Shown here piece by piece: positions 8,938-16,877 of a stretch of 35,559 nucleotides of DNA. A program made the position numbers and the translations under genes. Source of the DNA: Acidimicrobiia bacterium (GTDB lineage Bacteria; Actinomycetota; Acidimicrobiia; Acidimicrobiales; SZUA-35); contig QIKW01000128.1 in the NCBI GenBank assembly GCA_003231975.1, forward strand, positions 1 to 35,559, written 5' to 3'. How positions within the stretch are numbered: position 1 is the first letter of the stretch; the number at the start of each line of letters is the position of its first letter. The notes beneath the pieces are model-generated. The model was not told the origin of the DNA. It worked only from the letters and a program-made list of their open reading frames with translations, and did no database searches.

Positions 8938-10962
8938 TCAGCTTTCGGCCTCAACCACGAGGCAACGACAGCCCGGCTCGCCCCCCGGATGCGCCAAGCC
9001 GGTCGGGAACGGATCGGGTTTCACCACGGATATGGCAAGTGTGTTGTCAAAACAGTCTGCTGTTGGTTCGAACCTGGGGTCGGCAAGCCAACGCAACTCG
9101 GTTCCCTCTGCCAGGGCCTGATAGGCGCCAAGGGCGAACGCCTCGGAGAGGGCATCGTCGGTGATTGCGCCAACTTCAGAGGTTCGCAGATCCCTGTAGT
9201 GAGCCCGCACCGGTTCCAGCACTTCGTCCATGTCTCCGCCTGCAGCCTCGACGGCTTGTTCGATCCGAGCCCGAAGCGGGCCATGGATCAGCGACGTAAC
9301 CCTGTCGGCAAGGGCCAGAGCCTCAGCCTCGGCGGCAGACCCGCCAGTCATTGCCGCGCCTGCCTCGGCCGCGGCGACCATAGACGGGGCAAGGGCATCG
9401 AGGTAGGAGGCTCGTTGGGCATCAACCGGGGGAAGGTGTTTGGTTGACATTTTCTTCGCTCGCCGGAGACGATCCAAGACGTCGCTTTGATCATCTGCCA
9501 TTATCCGCTTGATGCGACGACGTAGATCGGCCCCCTGACGGGTCATGGCAATGTCTCGCTGGAGGAAACAGTCAGGCACATGGATTTCCTCTTCCTCCTC
9601 CCCTGCATCCTCGTCCCCTCCTTCTTCGTCCTCGGCCCCATCGGCCAGGTCAGATTCAACGACGGCGACAGCAGGCTCGGCGGATACCTGATCCGCACCG
9701 GCCTGTTCCGTGCTGGCCTGTTCCGTGCTGGCCTCACCCTCGCCTTCGGGCCCATCCAGCGACTCGAGAGCGGCAGACCCTGAAGTAACCACCGGCGGCT
9801 CTGGCAGCACTCCAGAGCCGCGCGCGCCATCAAGCTCGATCTCAAGATCCCGGACGTCCTGACCATCCTCGGATTCGGTGCTGCGGCGGGCCACCGCGTC
9901 AATCGCTGACTTGGCCTCTGGCAAGGCGGCCTCAAGCTCGGCGGCCGAATCGTCAATCTGGCGTCGTACTTCGTCAACTGCGCGTTGCAGACGATCTCGG
10001 GCTGCCTTGGCCTGGTCAAGTTGCTGGCGGCCAAGCCGTCGGCGCTTCACCAGGTCCGCCAGCACCTTTTCGCGAACCTGCTGGGCTTCAACGACCATGA
10101 AGCGCGCCGTCTCTTTCGCCCCTTCTTGGGAAGCCAGTGCGTCGGCTTCAGACTCGGCCCCAATTCGAGCCGCCTCGGTTTCGGCATCAGCCATCAAGGA
10201 CTCTGCTGCCGATACCAGCTCGGCCCGCTCGGCCTCAGCCTTCACCTTCGAGGCTGCCGCAGCGTCCTCAGTCTTTCGACGGGCCTGCTGGGTCTCGGCC
10301 AAAGCCTCAGCACGCAGGGCTTCCACTTCTGTGGCGGCCACAAGTCGGACCTCGGCCGCCTCATCTGCTGCGGCCTGTCGGTTGGCGTCTGCCTCTTCGC
10401 CTGCGGTTGTTCGCATCGCGTCAGCCTCGGCCTGGCTTGATGATGTCAGCTCTGCCGCCTCGGCCTCGGCCGACCTTTGAACGTCGGCAGCATCGCTGTG
10501 GGCCTGCCGGAGCAGTTCGGACACGTCTTTGTTGGCAATGGCCTGAACCCGGTCCACTTCATCTGTTCTGGCTTGGGCATCACTCTCGGCTTTGGCCACG
10601 ATGCCTGCCGCCGCGGCGTTGGCGGCCTCCAAGATTCGGGTCGTTTCTTCGCCGATGTAGCGGGTGATGCTGGCCTCGTCCAGCTCGACCTCGCCCTCAT
10701 CGGCGGCCTCAAGGGCCGCGCCGAGCTGATCGATCCGGGCCTCAAGCTCGGCGTTTTGATCTGTGAGTGAATCCAGGTCACGCTTGGCAGCCCGCAGCGC
10801 GTCAGAATTCTTATCACCTGCCCGATCCTGCCGCGCTATTGCCTCTGAGAGGCCACGAAGGTAGGCCTTCACTTCGGCCTGATCGAAGCCCCGAAACGAG
10901 GTTGAGAACGACCGGGCAGATATTGAGGCCGGATCAAGTGCCGGGTCACCAACAGAGCTCAT
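8938..10962 (-). CDS. DivIVA-domain coiled-coil protein with MuF-like C-terminus
   Basis: This 674-aa protein starts with a DivIVA-type membrane-targeting segment (FSTSFRGFDQAEVKAYLRGL, about residues 18-37), followed by a very long Ala/Glu/Arg-rich coiled coil to about 340. An acidic low-complexity stretch (about 390-470) contains a tandem ASTEQ repeat. The C-terminus is unexpected: W625, D628, C637-x-DN, F652-PTG, H658-P and GCRC at 664-667 follow the spacing of the zinc-binding end of phage Mu gpF/SPP1 gp7-type head morphogenesis proteins. DivIVA proteins recruit partners to curved membrane at poles and septa; what the tail adds is unknown. It sits between YlbL and UPF0182. TACCAT ends 8 nt before the ATG. 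Confidence 0.8.
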   Translation of the reverse strand: MSSVGDPALDPASISARSFSTSFRGFDQAEVKAYLRGLSEAIARQDRAGDKNSDALRAAKRDLDSLTDQNAELEARIDQLGAALEAADEGEVELDEASITRYIGEETTRILEAANAAAAGIVAKAESDAQARTDEVDRVQAIANKDVSELLRQAHSDAADVQRSAEAEAAELTSSSQAEADAMRTTAGEEADANRQAAADEAAEVRLVAATEVEALRAEALAETQQARRKTEDAAAASKVKAEAERAELVSAAESLMADAETEAARIGAESEADALASQEGAKETARFMVVEAQQVREKVLADLVKRRRLGRQQLDQAKAARDRLQRAVDEVRRQIDDSAAELEAALPEAKSAIDAVARRSTESEDGQDVRDLEIELDGARGSGVLPEPPVVTSGSAALESLDGPEGEGEASTEQASTEQAGADQVSAEPAVAVVESDLADGAEDEEGGDEDAGEEEEEIHVPDCFLQRDIAMTRQGADLRRRIKRIMADDQSDVLDRLRRAKKMSTKHLPPVDAQRASYLDALAPSMVAAAEAGAAMTGGSAAEAEALALADRVTSLIHGPLRARIEQAVEAAGGDMDEVLEPVRAHYRDLRTSEVGAITDDALSEAFALGAYQALAEGTELRWLADPRFEPTADCFDNTLAISVVKPDPFPTGLAHPGGEPGCRCLVVEAES
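9701..9730. repeat. 15-bp tandem repeat inside the DivIVA gene
   Basis: Two perfect copies of GCCTGTTCCGTGCTG (9701-9715 and 9716-9730) encode ASTEQ twice in the acidic linker on the minus strand. The unit length keeps the frame, so copy number could vary without disrupting the protein. Confidence 0.8.
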
Positions 10963-10970
10963 GGGCCCCG

Positions 10971-10976
10971 ATGGTA
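10971..10976 (-). promoter_or_regulatory. -10 box TACCAT of the DivIVA gene
   Basis: TACCAT ends 8 nt before the ATG at 10962 and no Shine-Dalgarno sequence is present, the geometry of a leaderless or nearly leaderless transcript. The gap to the upstream ylbL stop is 95 bp, so this may be an internal operon promoter. Confidence 0.45.
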
Positions 10977-11057
10977 GAGCGCCAGAGGATTCGAAAGCAG
11001 GTTTAGTGTTTGGCCGCTTCGAAAACTTCGCCTGAGCTGGGGATCGGGCCGGTTGTT

Positions 11058-12284
11058 TTAGGGGTTGGCAGCTGCGAACTCCTCTATCGCCTCGGTATTG
11101 CCCCCAAGCGAGGCAAGTGCTTCGAGGGCTTCATCAAGAGTCTCCACTGGAATGATTTCGAGATCATCACCAGCCGCAAGGCGAATCTGGGCGATGGCCT
11201 CTTCGCCAAGAGCGGCGGGAATGATGAAGACCTCCGCCCCAAGGTCTCGCACAGCCGCGGTTTTCTGGAGGACGCCGCCAACCGAACCGACCCGGCCGTC
11301 GGGGCTGATTGATCCGGTCACAGCCACTTGGGCACCGCCGGTAAGTTCACCAGGAGTCAACTGATCGAGGACGGCAAGCGCAAACACCAGCCCCGCAGAC
11401 GGCCCACCGACAGATCCCGAGTCGATCGAAATCTCGAACGGCAAATCGTCTGCGAACTGAATTCGGGTTTGGGGAGCAACTCCGAGGAACGCCGCGTTTT
11501 CGTCGTCTGGCTTGGCCCCGAGACTGATTCTGAGATCTTCGATTTCCAGGGCGCCTTCGCCGGTGGGCCGGTAACGTTCCACGGTTAGGACGATCTCGTC
11601 GCCCGGGGCCAGGCCCTTCAACCGGTCAACCAGCTCGAGAGCCGAAACCATGGGCGCACCGTCCATCGCCACCACCACATCGCCTGGGGTGAGCACCCCC
11701 TCAGCAGCACCACCTTCGACAACTTCAACAATGAAAACCCCGTCTGAGGAGATGGCGTCGTAGCCCAGTTCTTCAAGGGCGACAGCAACCGCTGTGCCTA
11801 TCGAATCGGTCATGGCCTGAAGGTTCAGCTCGCGGTTTTCGTCGGGGCTGCGGTCGCCAAGGATCACATCCTCGGGAACGATCTCGTTATCGTCATCCAA
11901 CTGAAGCCAGAGGTAGTGCCAGAGGTTGGGCCTAGTACGCAGGCGCACCGTTGTGAACAGCAACTCGCCGTCGCTTGGGAACTCGTCTATGCCAGAAAGC
12001 TCAATCAGCGGTTCGGTGTCTCGCGCCGACCCGGGAATCAGGGCTACGTAAGGGGTTTGGTAGGTGAAGCCGCCAATCACGACCGCAGCAAGTAGCACCG
12101 ACATCACGATGCCAACCCTTCGCCAGGGTCGCGCCCGCTTGGGTTTGGGCCCACCCGGAGCCTCGGAGCTGCCGAACACAGACCCAGAAGAGGCCATGGC
12201 GAACCCGGTGTGTCCTGGGCCGGCGGCTATGCTCTTGTTGTCCTGTCCGTTCGAGTCGGTCATTTCAGAACTTTCGGTCACCAT
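11058..12284 (-). CDS. YlbL-type membrane protease, PDZ plus Lon (S16) domain
   Basis: This 408-aa protein has a cytoplasmic N-terminus, one transmembrane helix (VGIVMSVLLAAVVIGGFTY, about residues 57-75), a PDZ domain (about 190-250) and a C-terminal Lon-type proteolytic domain. The catalytic Ser is in GGPSAGL and the Lys is in the QKTAA segment about 45 residues later, the Ser-Lys dyad of family S16. There is no AAA module, as in Bacillus YlbL. The family is thought to act in membrane protein quality control, but substrates here are unknown. It is the first gene of a minus-strand series with the DivIVA protein, UPF0182 and MsrA. ATG 12284 is followed by in-frame GTG 12281 and ATG 12263; no strong ribosome site decides between them. 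Confidence 0.92.
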   Translation of the reverse strand: MVTESSEMTDSNGQDNKSIAAGPGHTGFAMASSGSVFGSSEAPGGPKPKRARPWRRVGIVMSVLLAAVVIGGFTYQTPYVALIPGSARDTEPLIELSGIDEFPSDGELLFTTVRLRTRPNLWHYLWLQLDDDNEIVPEDVILGDRSPDENRELNLQAMTDSIGTAVAVALEELGYDAISSDGVFIVEVVEGGAAEGVLTPGDVVVAMDGAPMVSALELVDRLKGLAPGDEIVLTVERYRPTGEGALEIEDLRISLGAKPDDENAAFLGVAPQTRIQFADDLPFEISIDSGSVGGPSAGLVFALAVLDQLTPGELTGGAQVAVTGSISPDGRVGSVGGVLQKTAAVRDLGAEVFIIPAALGEEAIAQIRLAAGDDLEIIPVETLDEALEALASLGGNTEAIEEFAAANP

Positions 12285-12373
12285 GTGTATCGGAAATCGG
12301 TCGACCTAACCCAAGTGAGATTCCGATCTCGTGGCGGTCAACGCCCGAGCCTGATTCTCCCGGGTGTCCCATC

Positions 12374-12556
12374 TTGCCCATGTACACCGCAAACAGCCGT
12401 AAAGAGATCCGTCGAATGCGGTTTCCTTGGTGGCGTCGCGCCTTGGCCCCGCTCAGCTTCGGGTCCATCGTGATTATCGTCGGAATCACCCTGGCCGGGT
12501 TTGCGGTGGTTGTTTTCATGCTGATGCTCTTTGTGTTAGAGCAGGCCGTCGGCTGA
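12374..12556 (+). CDS. Small single-pass membrane protein
   Basis: A reading frame of at most 60 codons encodes a basic N-terminus (RRMRFPWWRRALAP) and one strong transmembrane helix (SIVIIVGITLAGFAVVVFML). The first possible start is TTG at 12374, with ATG two codons on. An ATG at codon 15 (12416) has GAG a few nt upstream and would give a 46-aa protein that keeps the whole helix. The gene is divergent from ylbL. I do not recognise a family; the positive-inside charge pattern makes chance less likely. Confidence 0.5.
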   Translation: MPMYTANSRKEIRRMRFPWWRRALAPLSFGSIVIIVGITLAGFAVVVFMLMLFVLEQAVG

Positions 12557-12632
12557 GCCCAGGCAGATTTACACATTCGGTAGCAGCAAACCGCTGGACT
12601 TCGTTGGACCGAGGTCAGAGCTTGAACGCGCG

Positions 12633-12657
12633 GCCGCCGCCCCGCGAGGGCGACGGC
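12633..12657. terminator. GC-rich hairpin between convergent genes
   Basis: GCCGCCGCCC (12633-12642) pairs with GGGCGACGGC (12648-12657) with one mismatch around a 5-nt loop. It lies between the small plus-strand gene and the minus-strand hypothetical gene. There is no T tract, so termination is only a guess. Confidence 0.3.
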
Positions 12658-12698
12658 TGCAAGACTGCTATTTCAATGGCGCCCGTGAAGGGAGAAGA

Positions 12699-13130
12699 TC
12701 AGCGTCCGAAGAGGCCTCGGCGTGCCCCCACGCCATTGTCTCCACCGTCGGTGCTGATAGTTGGTGCGTCTGTGATTGACCGGACGGTTGAGGAATCAGC
12801 CGTGGTGCTGTCTGTCGACGAACTACTGCTGGCAGCCGAAGTGGCAGACGAGGTGCTCGCCGGGGGGTCTTTCGGGACGCTGACCGGATCACCGGCAGAA
12901 ACCGCCGGAGCAACAGCGGCAGCCGTCAAGGCCGGCTCGCCTGCGGTGAGCTCTACCCGGAAGTAGGGCCGATATTCAAAGTTGACCTCTTCGGTGCGGA
13001 GGATCCGATCCACCTCAACACCCTGAGTGTTTCTGAGGCGCTCAACGAACGCTACTGCGTCGTGAACCTCCTCGGTCTCGTGATAGCCGGGGTTTCCGTC
13101 GGCACCTCGGTACATAACTATGTGTGGCAT
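12699..13130 (-). CDS. Hypothetical protein with Ser/Thr-rich tail
   Basis: GAAGGAGA seven bases upstream fixes the start at ATG 13130 (143 aa), although the frame is open further upstream. The first 60 residues form a compact domain (MPHIVMYRGADGNPGYHETE, then VDRILRTEEVNFEYRPYFRVEL) that looks like a small alpha/beta fold. The remaining half is low complexity, rich in Ala, Ser, Thr and Val, and ends RRGLFGR. I do not recognise the family. The cytoplasmic-looking head with a long disordered tail may indicate a protein-binding adaptor, but this is a guess. It is divergent from the HEAT-repeat gene. Confidence 0.75.
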   Translation of the reverse strand: MPHIVMYRGADGNPGYHETEEVHDAVAFVERLRNTQGVEVDRILRTEEVNFEYRPYFRVELTAGEPALTAAAVAPAVSAGDPVSVPKDPPASTSSATSAASSSSSTDSTTADSSTVRSITDAPTISTDGGDNGVGARRGLFGR

Positions 13131-13253
13131 AACTTTGTCTCCTTCAGGGGGCGGTCTTCTAGCTAGCGGTTCCATTTGGGGGGCTTCGCACACGGTGACC
13201 CGAGCACGGGGTCAGCAGGGCGACGGGAGGACCGGCACCCCAACAACCCGCTA

Positions 13254-13259
13254 TAGCAT
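13254..13259 (+). promoter_or_regulatory. -10 box TAGCAT of the HEAT-repeat gene
   Basis: TAGCAT (within TATAGCAT) ends 10 nt before GTG 13270, implying a 5' leader of only a few nucleotides. There is no ribosome site before the GTG. Confidence 0.4.
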
Positions 13260-13269
13260 TCCAGATTCT

Positions 13270-13911
13270 GTGACTGGAAACCACCCCTCATTTGCATCAG
13301 CTTCAATAATTGGACGTATAGCGCGCGCAGGCCACGACGGAAACATCGCCCTCGCGAAGGCGGAACTCTCCTCTGATAGCGCCACGAATCGGGCATTTGC
13401 CCTCGGCGCAATGCATCGCTCCGGGCATCTCAATTGTGTCACTCTTTGTGGCTTTTTTACCGATCCCAGCCCCGCTGTGAGGCGGCGAGCAGCCGAAATT
13501 GCGGCCAGAACCATCAAACCGGGCTCGTTGGAGCAAGGTTTGGTCAAGCTGCTGGATGATGATTCGACAGTGTCCGAAGCCGCAGCTTTCGCTATAGGTG
13601 AGATCGGTTCAGAGTATGGTGTTGAGCTGGCGCCCGAAACGGTGGAGGCCCTTGAGCGTCAAGCCCGCCAGCATCAAGACGCGCTTTGTCGAGAGTCTGC
13701 CATTGCCGCCCTTGGCGCTGTTCACAAAGGCCTCAGCACAATCCTGTTTGGCTGCAACGACAAGGCAACCGTTCGCAGGCGGGCTGTGATAGCGCTGGCC
13801 CCCTTCGACGGGCCAGAGGTAACAGCCGCTTTGGAAAAGGCGCTTGGCGACAAGGACTGGCAGGTCCGCCAAGCGGCCGAAGACCTGCTGGCAGACCAAG
13901 CCGCTAACTGA
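13270..13911 (+). CDS. HEAT-repeat protein
   Basis: The frame is open from 13120, but the first 50 codons overlap the divergent gene and have no protein character. GTG 13270, just behind a -10 box, is the likely start, giving 213 aa. The product is built of HEAT-type helical pairs: FFTDPSPAVRRRAAEIAART, then LVKLLDDDSTVSEAAAFAIG, DALCRESAIAALGAV and LGDKDWQVRQAAEDLLADQ. Such solenoids serve as protein-binding scaffolds, and PBS-lyase-like members act with cofactor-binding proteins. The partner is unknown. The gene ends 6 bp from the convergent mreB stop codon. Confidence 0.82.
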   Translation: MTGNHPSFASASIIGRIARAGHDGNIALAKAELSSDSATNRAFALGAMHRSGHLNCVTLCGFFTDPSPAVRRRAAEIAARTIKPGSLEQGLVKLLDDDSTVSEAAAFAIGEIGSEYGVELAPETVEALERQARQHQDALCRESAIAALGAVHKGLSTILFGCNDKATVRRRAVIALAPFDGPEVTAALEKALGDKDWQVRQAAEDLLADQAAN

Positions 13912-13917
13912 GCAAGC

Positions 13918-14934
13918 TCAGCGCCTACGGCTGCTGCGGCCCGTCATGAACATGTCGGTCACCTGGTCGAACGACTCGATGCACTGGCCGGCGCCCAGCA
14001 CTACAGACTCGAGGGGCTGGTCGACCAGATGAACGTGAACTCTTGCTTCAGCAGCCACCCTCTCGGCCATCCCTCGTAGTAGACCGCCGCCCCCGACGAG
14101 GTGGATTCCGCGGCCGATCAAGTCCTGGGCCAGCTCGGGAGGTGCGGCCCCCAGGCAGGAAACGACCGAGTCGACCATGGCCGAGACGGGCTCGTCGATG
14201 GCCTCCCTCACTTCAGTGCTTGTAAGGGTGATCGTGCGCGGAAGGCCACTCATAATCTCGCGGCCTCGAACATCTCCTTCATACTCTTCAGCTCCTGGCC
14301 ACGCAGAACCGATGGCAACCTTGATTTGCTCAGCCGTCTGCTCGCCAACCGCGATTCCGTGGGTGCGACGCACGTGAGTTTGAATGGCAGCGTCGATGTC
14401 AAAGCTGCCAACCCGCACGGCCTCCAGCGCCACGACACCACCCAGAGAGATCAGGGCGGTCTCGGTAGTTCCGCCCCCGATGTCTATGACCATGTTGCCA
14501 ATTGGCTGATCTATTGGAAGCTTCGAGCCGATCGCGGCAGCCATTGGCTGCTCGAGTAGATGGGCTTCCACCGCTCCGGCCCGCCGCGCCGCTTCGCGCA
14601 CAGCCCGCTGCTCCACCGCGGTGATGGCAGAAGGCACACAAATTACTACCCGTGGGCGGTTGAATCGACTAACCCCGGCCCGGTGCAAAACCATGCGAAT
14701 CATTCGCTCGGTAATGTCAAAGTCGGTGATGGCCCCCTGGCGGAGCGGCCGAACGGCAACGATATGGCTTGGCGTGCGGCCGATCATTTTCCATGCGTCA
14801 CGACCTATAGCCAAGACATCACCAGAGCGCGTGTTAAGAGCTATCACCGAAGGTTCGTTCAAAACGATGCCCTCGTCTCGGGCGTAGACCAGCGTGTTGG
14901 CAGTACCAAGATCGATTGCGAGGTCTCTACTCAC
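13918..14934 (-). CDS. mreB: MreB/Mbl-family actin-like protein
   Basis: This 338-aa protein is a full-length bacterial actin. The phosphate 1 motif is LAIDLGTANTLVY (residues 5-17), the phosphate 2 region VIDIGGGTTE, and the adenosine motif GIHLVGGGGLLRGM; SVVLGAGQCIE near the end is also typical. MreB forms membrane-bound filaments that organise lateral cell wall synthesis. The usual mreC/mreD partners are not downstream; instead the gene starts inside the moaE stop codon (4-bp ATGA overlap), so the two are probably translated together. A lone mreB could be a paralogue such as Mbl. The ATG at 14934 is the only sensible start. Confidence 0.93.
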   Translation of the reverse strand: MSRDLAIDLGTANTLVYARDEGIVLNEPSVIALNTRSGDVLAIGRDAWKMIGRTPSHIVAVRPLRQGAITDFDITERMIRMVLHRAGVSRFNRPRVVICVPSAITAVEQRAVREAARRAGAVEAHLLEQPMAAAIGSKLPIDQPIGNMVIDIGGGTTETALISLGGVVALEAVRVGSFDIDAAIQTHVRRTHGIAVGEQTAEQIKVAIGSAWPGAEEYEGDVRGREIMSGLPRTITLTSTEVREAIDEPVSAMVDSVVSCLGAAPPELAQDLIGRGIHLVGGGGLLRGMAERVAAEARVHVHLVDQPLESVVLGAGQCIESFDQVTDMFMTGRSSRRR

Positions 14935-15437
14935 GCGCTGGTCTCACTTCGGGTGCCGGTGGACGCCGTTGCGCTCTGTGCAATCTCTTCTAGGTGCTGG
15001 GGCTCGAGCCCCCAGGACTCTCCGTTGGCCCAACGCTCCTTCTTCCAGATTGGCACTGTTGCCTTCAATGTGTCTATGCCGAACCTGGCGGCTTCAAAAG
15101 AAGTGAGCCGATGCGGTGATGAAACAGCAACCACAACTGCCGATTCGGTGACTGGAACAAACCCGACCCGGTGGATCAGCGCCATACGGCCGATATCAGG
15201 CCAACGGTCTCGGGCTGCGGAAACAATCTGATCAAGCCTAGGAAGGACCTGTTCCTCGTAGGCCTCATATTCCAGTCGATCAACCTGGGGGCGCCCGTCG
15301 GAGTGGTCGCGGGCAGTTCCGCTGAACGTAACGGTTGCTCCACAGGACGGCAAAATCACCCAGTCAGAAACAGCGGCAACCGGAAGCGGACCAGGGCTCA
15401 GCCCGGTCCAATCATTACCTTTGGCGGGAACTTGCAC
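14931..15437 (-). CDS. moaE: Molybdopterin synthase catalytic subunit MoaE
   Basis: MoaE, with MoaD, inserts two sulfurs into precursor Z to make molybdopterin. The conserved blocks are GATVTFSGTARDHSDGR, LEYEAYEEQ, ALIHRVG, AVSSPHR, FEAARFGIDTLKATVPIWKKE and W. Lysines 125 and 132 correspond to the active-site lysines of the family. The frame runs up to a TTG at 15497, but GTG 15437 lies 6 nt behind a TACGAT box and gives 168 aa, close to the normal length; I prefer it. No moaD or other cofactor gene is nearby. The gene overlaps mreB by 4 bp. Confidence 0.9.
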   Translation of the reverse strand: MQVPAKGNDWTGLSPGPLPVAAVSDWVILPSCGATVTFSGTARDHSDGRPQVDRLEYEAYEEQVLPRLDQIVSAARDRWPDIGRMALIHRVGFVPVTESAVVVAVSSPHRLTSFEAARFGIDTLKATVPIWKKERWANGESWGLEPQHLEEIAQSATASTGTRSETSA

Positions 15438-15443
15438 TTCGCT

Positions 15444-15449
15444 ATCGTA
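15444..15449 (-). promoter_or_regulatory. -10 box TACGAT of moaE-mreB
   Basis: TACGAT ends 6 nt before GTG 15437, the leaderless geometry seen at several genes here. It supports the GTG as start over the upstream TTG. Confidence 0.5.
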
Positions 15450-15504
15450 CGCAAACCGCGGGCTCAGTTGGCCGGGGCGCCGAAAGTAGCCGCCCAAAGC
15501 GCAG

Positions 15505-15510
15505 TAATGT
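15505..15510 (+). promoter_or_regulatory. -10 box TAATGT of the HtrA-like gene
   Basis: TAATGT ends 8 nt before GTG 15519. The in-frame ATG at 15507 lies inside this box, so either it is the true start or, as I favour, it is part of the promoter. Confidence 0.4.
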
Positions 15511-15518
15511 CACCGCCC

Positions 15519-16877
15519 GTGACCTTCGAAGACGACGATGCTCCCCTCGGCGGTCCGCCACCAGACCCTTCCCAACGTCAGTGGCGTCACCCATCTGAGA
15601 TAGCAGCGGCAGCCGCCGCGGCGGCGCGCCCTCAGGGTCCACCTCGCGCCCGAGGCCTCTCGGCTGTATCAGTTCTGGTCGGCGGCACAGTCGGCCTGGC
15701 CACTTTCGCTTTGGCTTATGCAATTCTTGCCACCGCAACCAACGGCGCTTCTGGAAGGCTCCCATTGCCACCGGGCACTGGGCAAGCAGCCAACCAGGAG
15801 TTCGCCGATCTGGCCCCGACCAGCACTATCGGCTCCGCCCAGCAAGTGCGTGGCCCAAGTTCAACCAGCGTCGATGCCTCCACTTCTGCCCCCGCGTTGG
15901 CGCCCTCAACAGTGCGGGCCGTCTCCGCCCCACTCCAGGAACGGCCACCGTTGGCCCCGCACCTTCGGTCAATAGCAGAGACGGCGCTGGTGGCAGTGAA
16001 CCTTGGCGGCGAAAGCGTCCCCGTCGTCTCTGGCTTACTGCTTGACGGGGTGGTCATGACAAGCGCCAGCGCGCTTGGGAATCAATCCAAGCTCACCATC
16101 ACTTACCGCAACAACAACTATGACGCCGAACTGGTTGGCAGCGACCCGTTTTCAGATCTAGCCGTTCTCATTCCAGCCGGGCTAGTTCTCCAAGACTTGG
16201 GCGAAACCCCAGAGCGAGCCTGGCCTGAGAACTCTGGCTCCAACGAGACTTCAGACCGCACGTTCGAAGGAATTTCAGTGACGCTATTGGCCACCGATGG
16301 CCGCCCGGTGCCCATTGCGGTGCCGGGGACCCTCTTGTCTACAGATCAAGAAGCAACTACTCAAAGCGGACACACTGTGTTTGGGGCATTCGAAACGAGT
16401 GCCCGCCTGCCAGCCAGCGGGGCCGGGGGTGTGCTGGTTACCGACCAGGGCGAAGCCATCGGCCTTGTTATCGACAGCGGTGGGCACCTGGCCATTGCCA
16501 TCCCGCTAACCACCGTTCGAAAGGTGGCTGCCAGTTTGATGAGCAGCGGCTGGGCGGGCGAAGTGTGGATGGGTATCGAGGGAAGCGACACAGCCCGCGG
16601 CGTATTGCTGACAAAGGTCGACGACGGAAGCCCGGCGCTCGAAGCTGGGTTGGAACGAGGCGATGTCATCAGCGGTTTGAATGACTCTGTTGTGAAAGAC
16701 ATGGCCACTTTGGTGTCTCTGCTTCGACGGTTGAGCCCAGGCGATCAGGCGAGGCTCTGGGTACAGCGAGATGGTGCTGTAACGACGGTTACGGTGTTTG
16801 TTGCCGACTATCCGGCTGGCGACCGCATGGACGATGACACGATCGAGAAGGCCATCAGCGAACCAATCGGCGGGTAA
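15519..16877 (+). CDS. HtrA-like membrane PDZ protein, probable pseudoprotease
   Basis: From GTG 15519 the product has 452 aa (456 from ATG 15507). The N-terminus includes RQWRHPSEI, common in actinobacterial HtrA-like proteins. A transmembrane helix (SVLVGGTVGLATFALAYAIL) and a Pro/Ser/Thr-rich linker follow, then a trypsin-like domain (about residues 145-330) and a PDZ domain (about 350-435, GVLLTKVDDGSPALEAGLERGDVISGLN). The fold signatures of HtrA remain (SDPFSDLAVL, GGVLVTDQGEAIGLV), but the residues at the catalytic positions differ: the expected TNNHVV region reads TSASAL, and the expected GNSGGPLV reads SGAGGVLV. His and Ser are therefore absent and only the Asp remains. It may act as a binding or sensing protein. 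The last 23 bp overlap the convergent SDR gene. Confidence 0.85.
   Translation: MTFEDDDAPLGGPPPDPSQRQWRHPSEIAAAAAAAARPQGPPRARGLSAVSVLVGGTVGLATFALAYAILATATNGASGRLPLPPGTGQAANQEFADLAPTSTIGSAQQVRGPSSTSVDASTSAPALAPSTVRAVSAPLQERPPLAPHLRSIAETALVAVNLGGESVPVVSGLLLDGVVMTSASALGNQSKLTITYRNNNYDAELVGSDPFSDLAVLIPAGLVLQDLGETPERAWPENSGSNETSDRTFEGISVTLLATDGRPVPIAVPGTLLSTDQEATTQSGHTVFGAFETSARLPASGAGGVLVTDQGEAIGLVIDSGGHLAIAIPLTTVRKVAASLMSSGWAGEVWMGIEGSDTARGVLLTKVDDGSPALEAGLERGDVISGLNDSVVKDMATLVSLLRRLSPGDQARLWVQRDGAVTTVTVFVADYPAGDRMDDDTIEKAISEPIGG

Noticed and set aside
13163-13168. GGAACC before the 143-aa hypothetical gene as a third ECF promoter
   Set aside because: The position 16 nt downstream reads CCCC rather than CGTT or CGTC.
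13120-13269. Longer start for the HEAT-repeat protein
   Set aside because: It overlaps the divergent gene with a strong ribosome site at 13130, and the sequence is low-complexity without family character.
15171-15518. N-terminal extension of the HtrA-like protein
   Set aside because: The upstream 112 codons lie antisense to moaE and show no protein character; the start is at 15507 or 15519.
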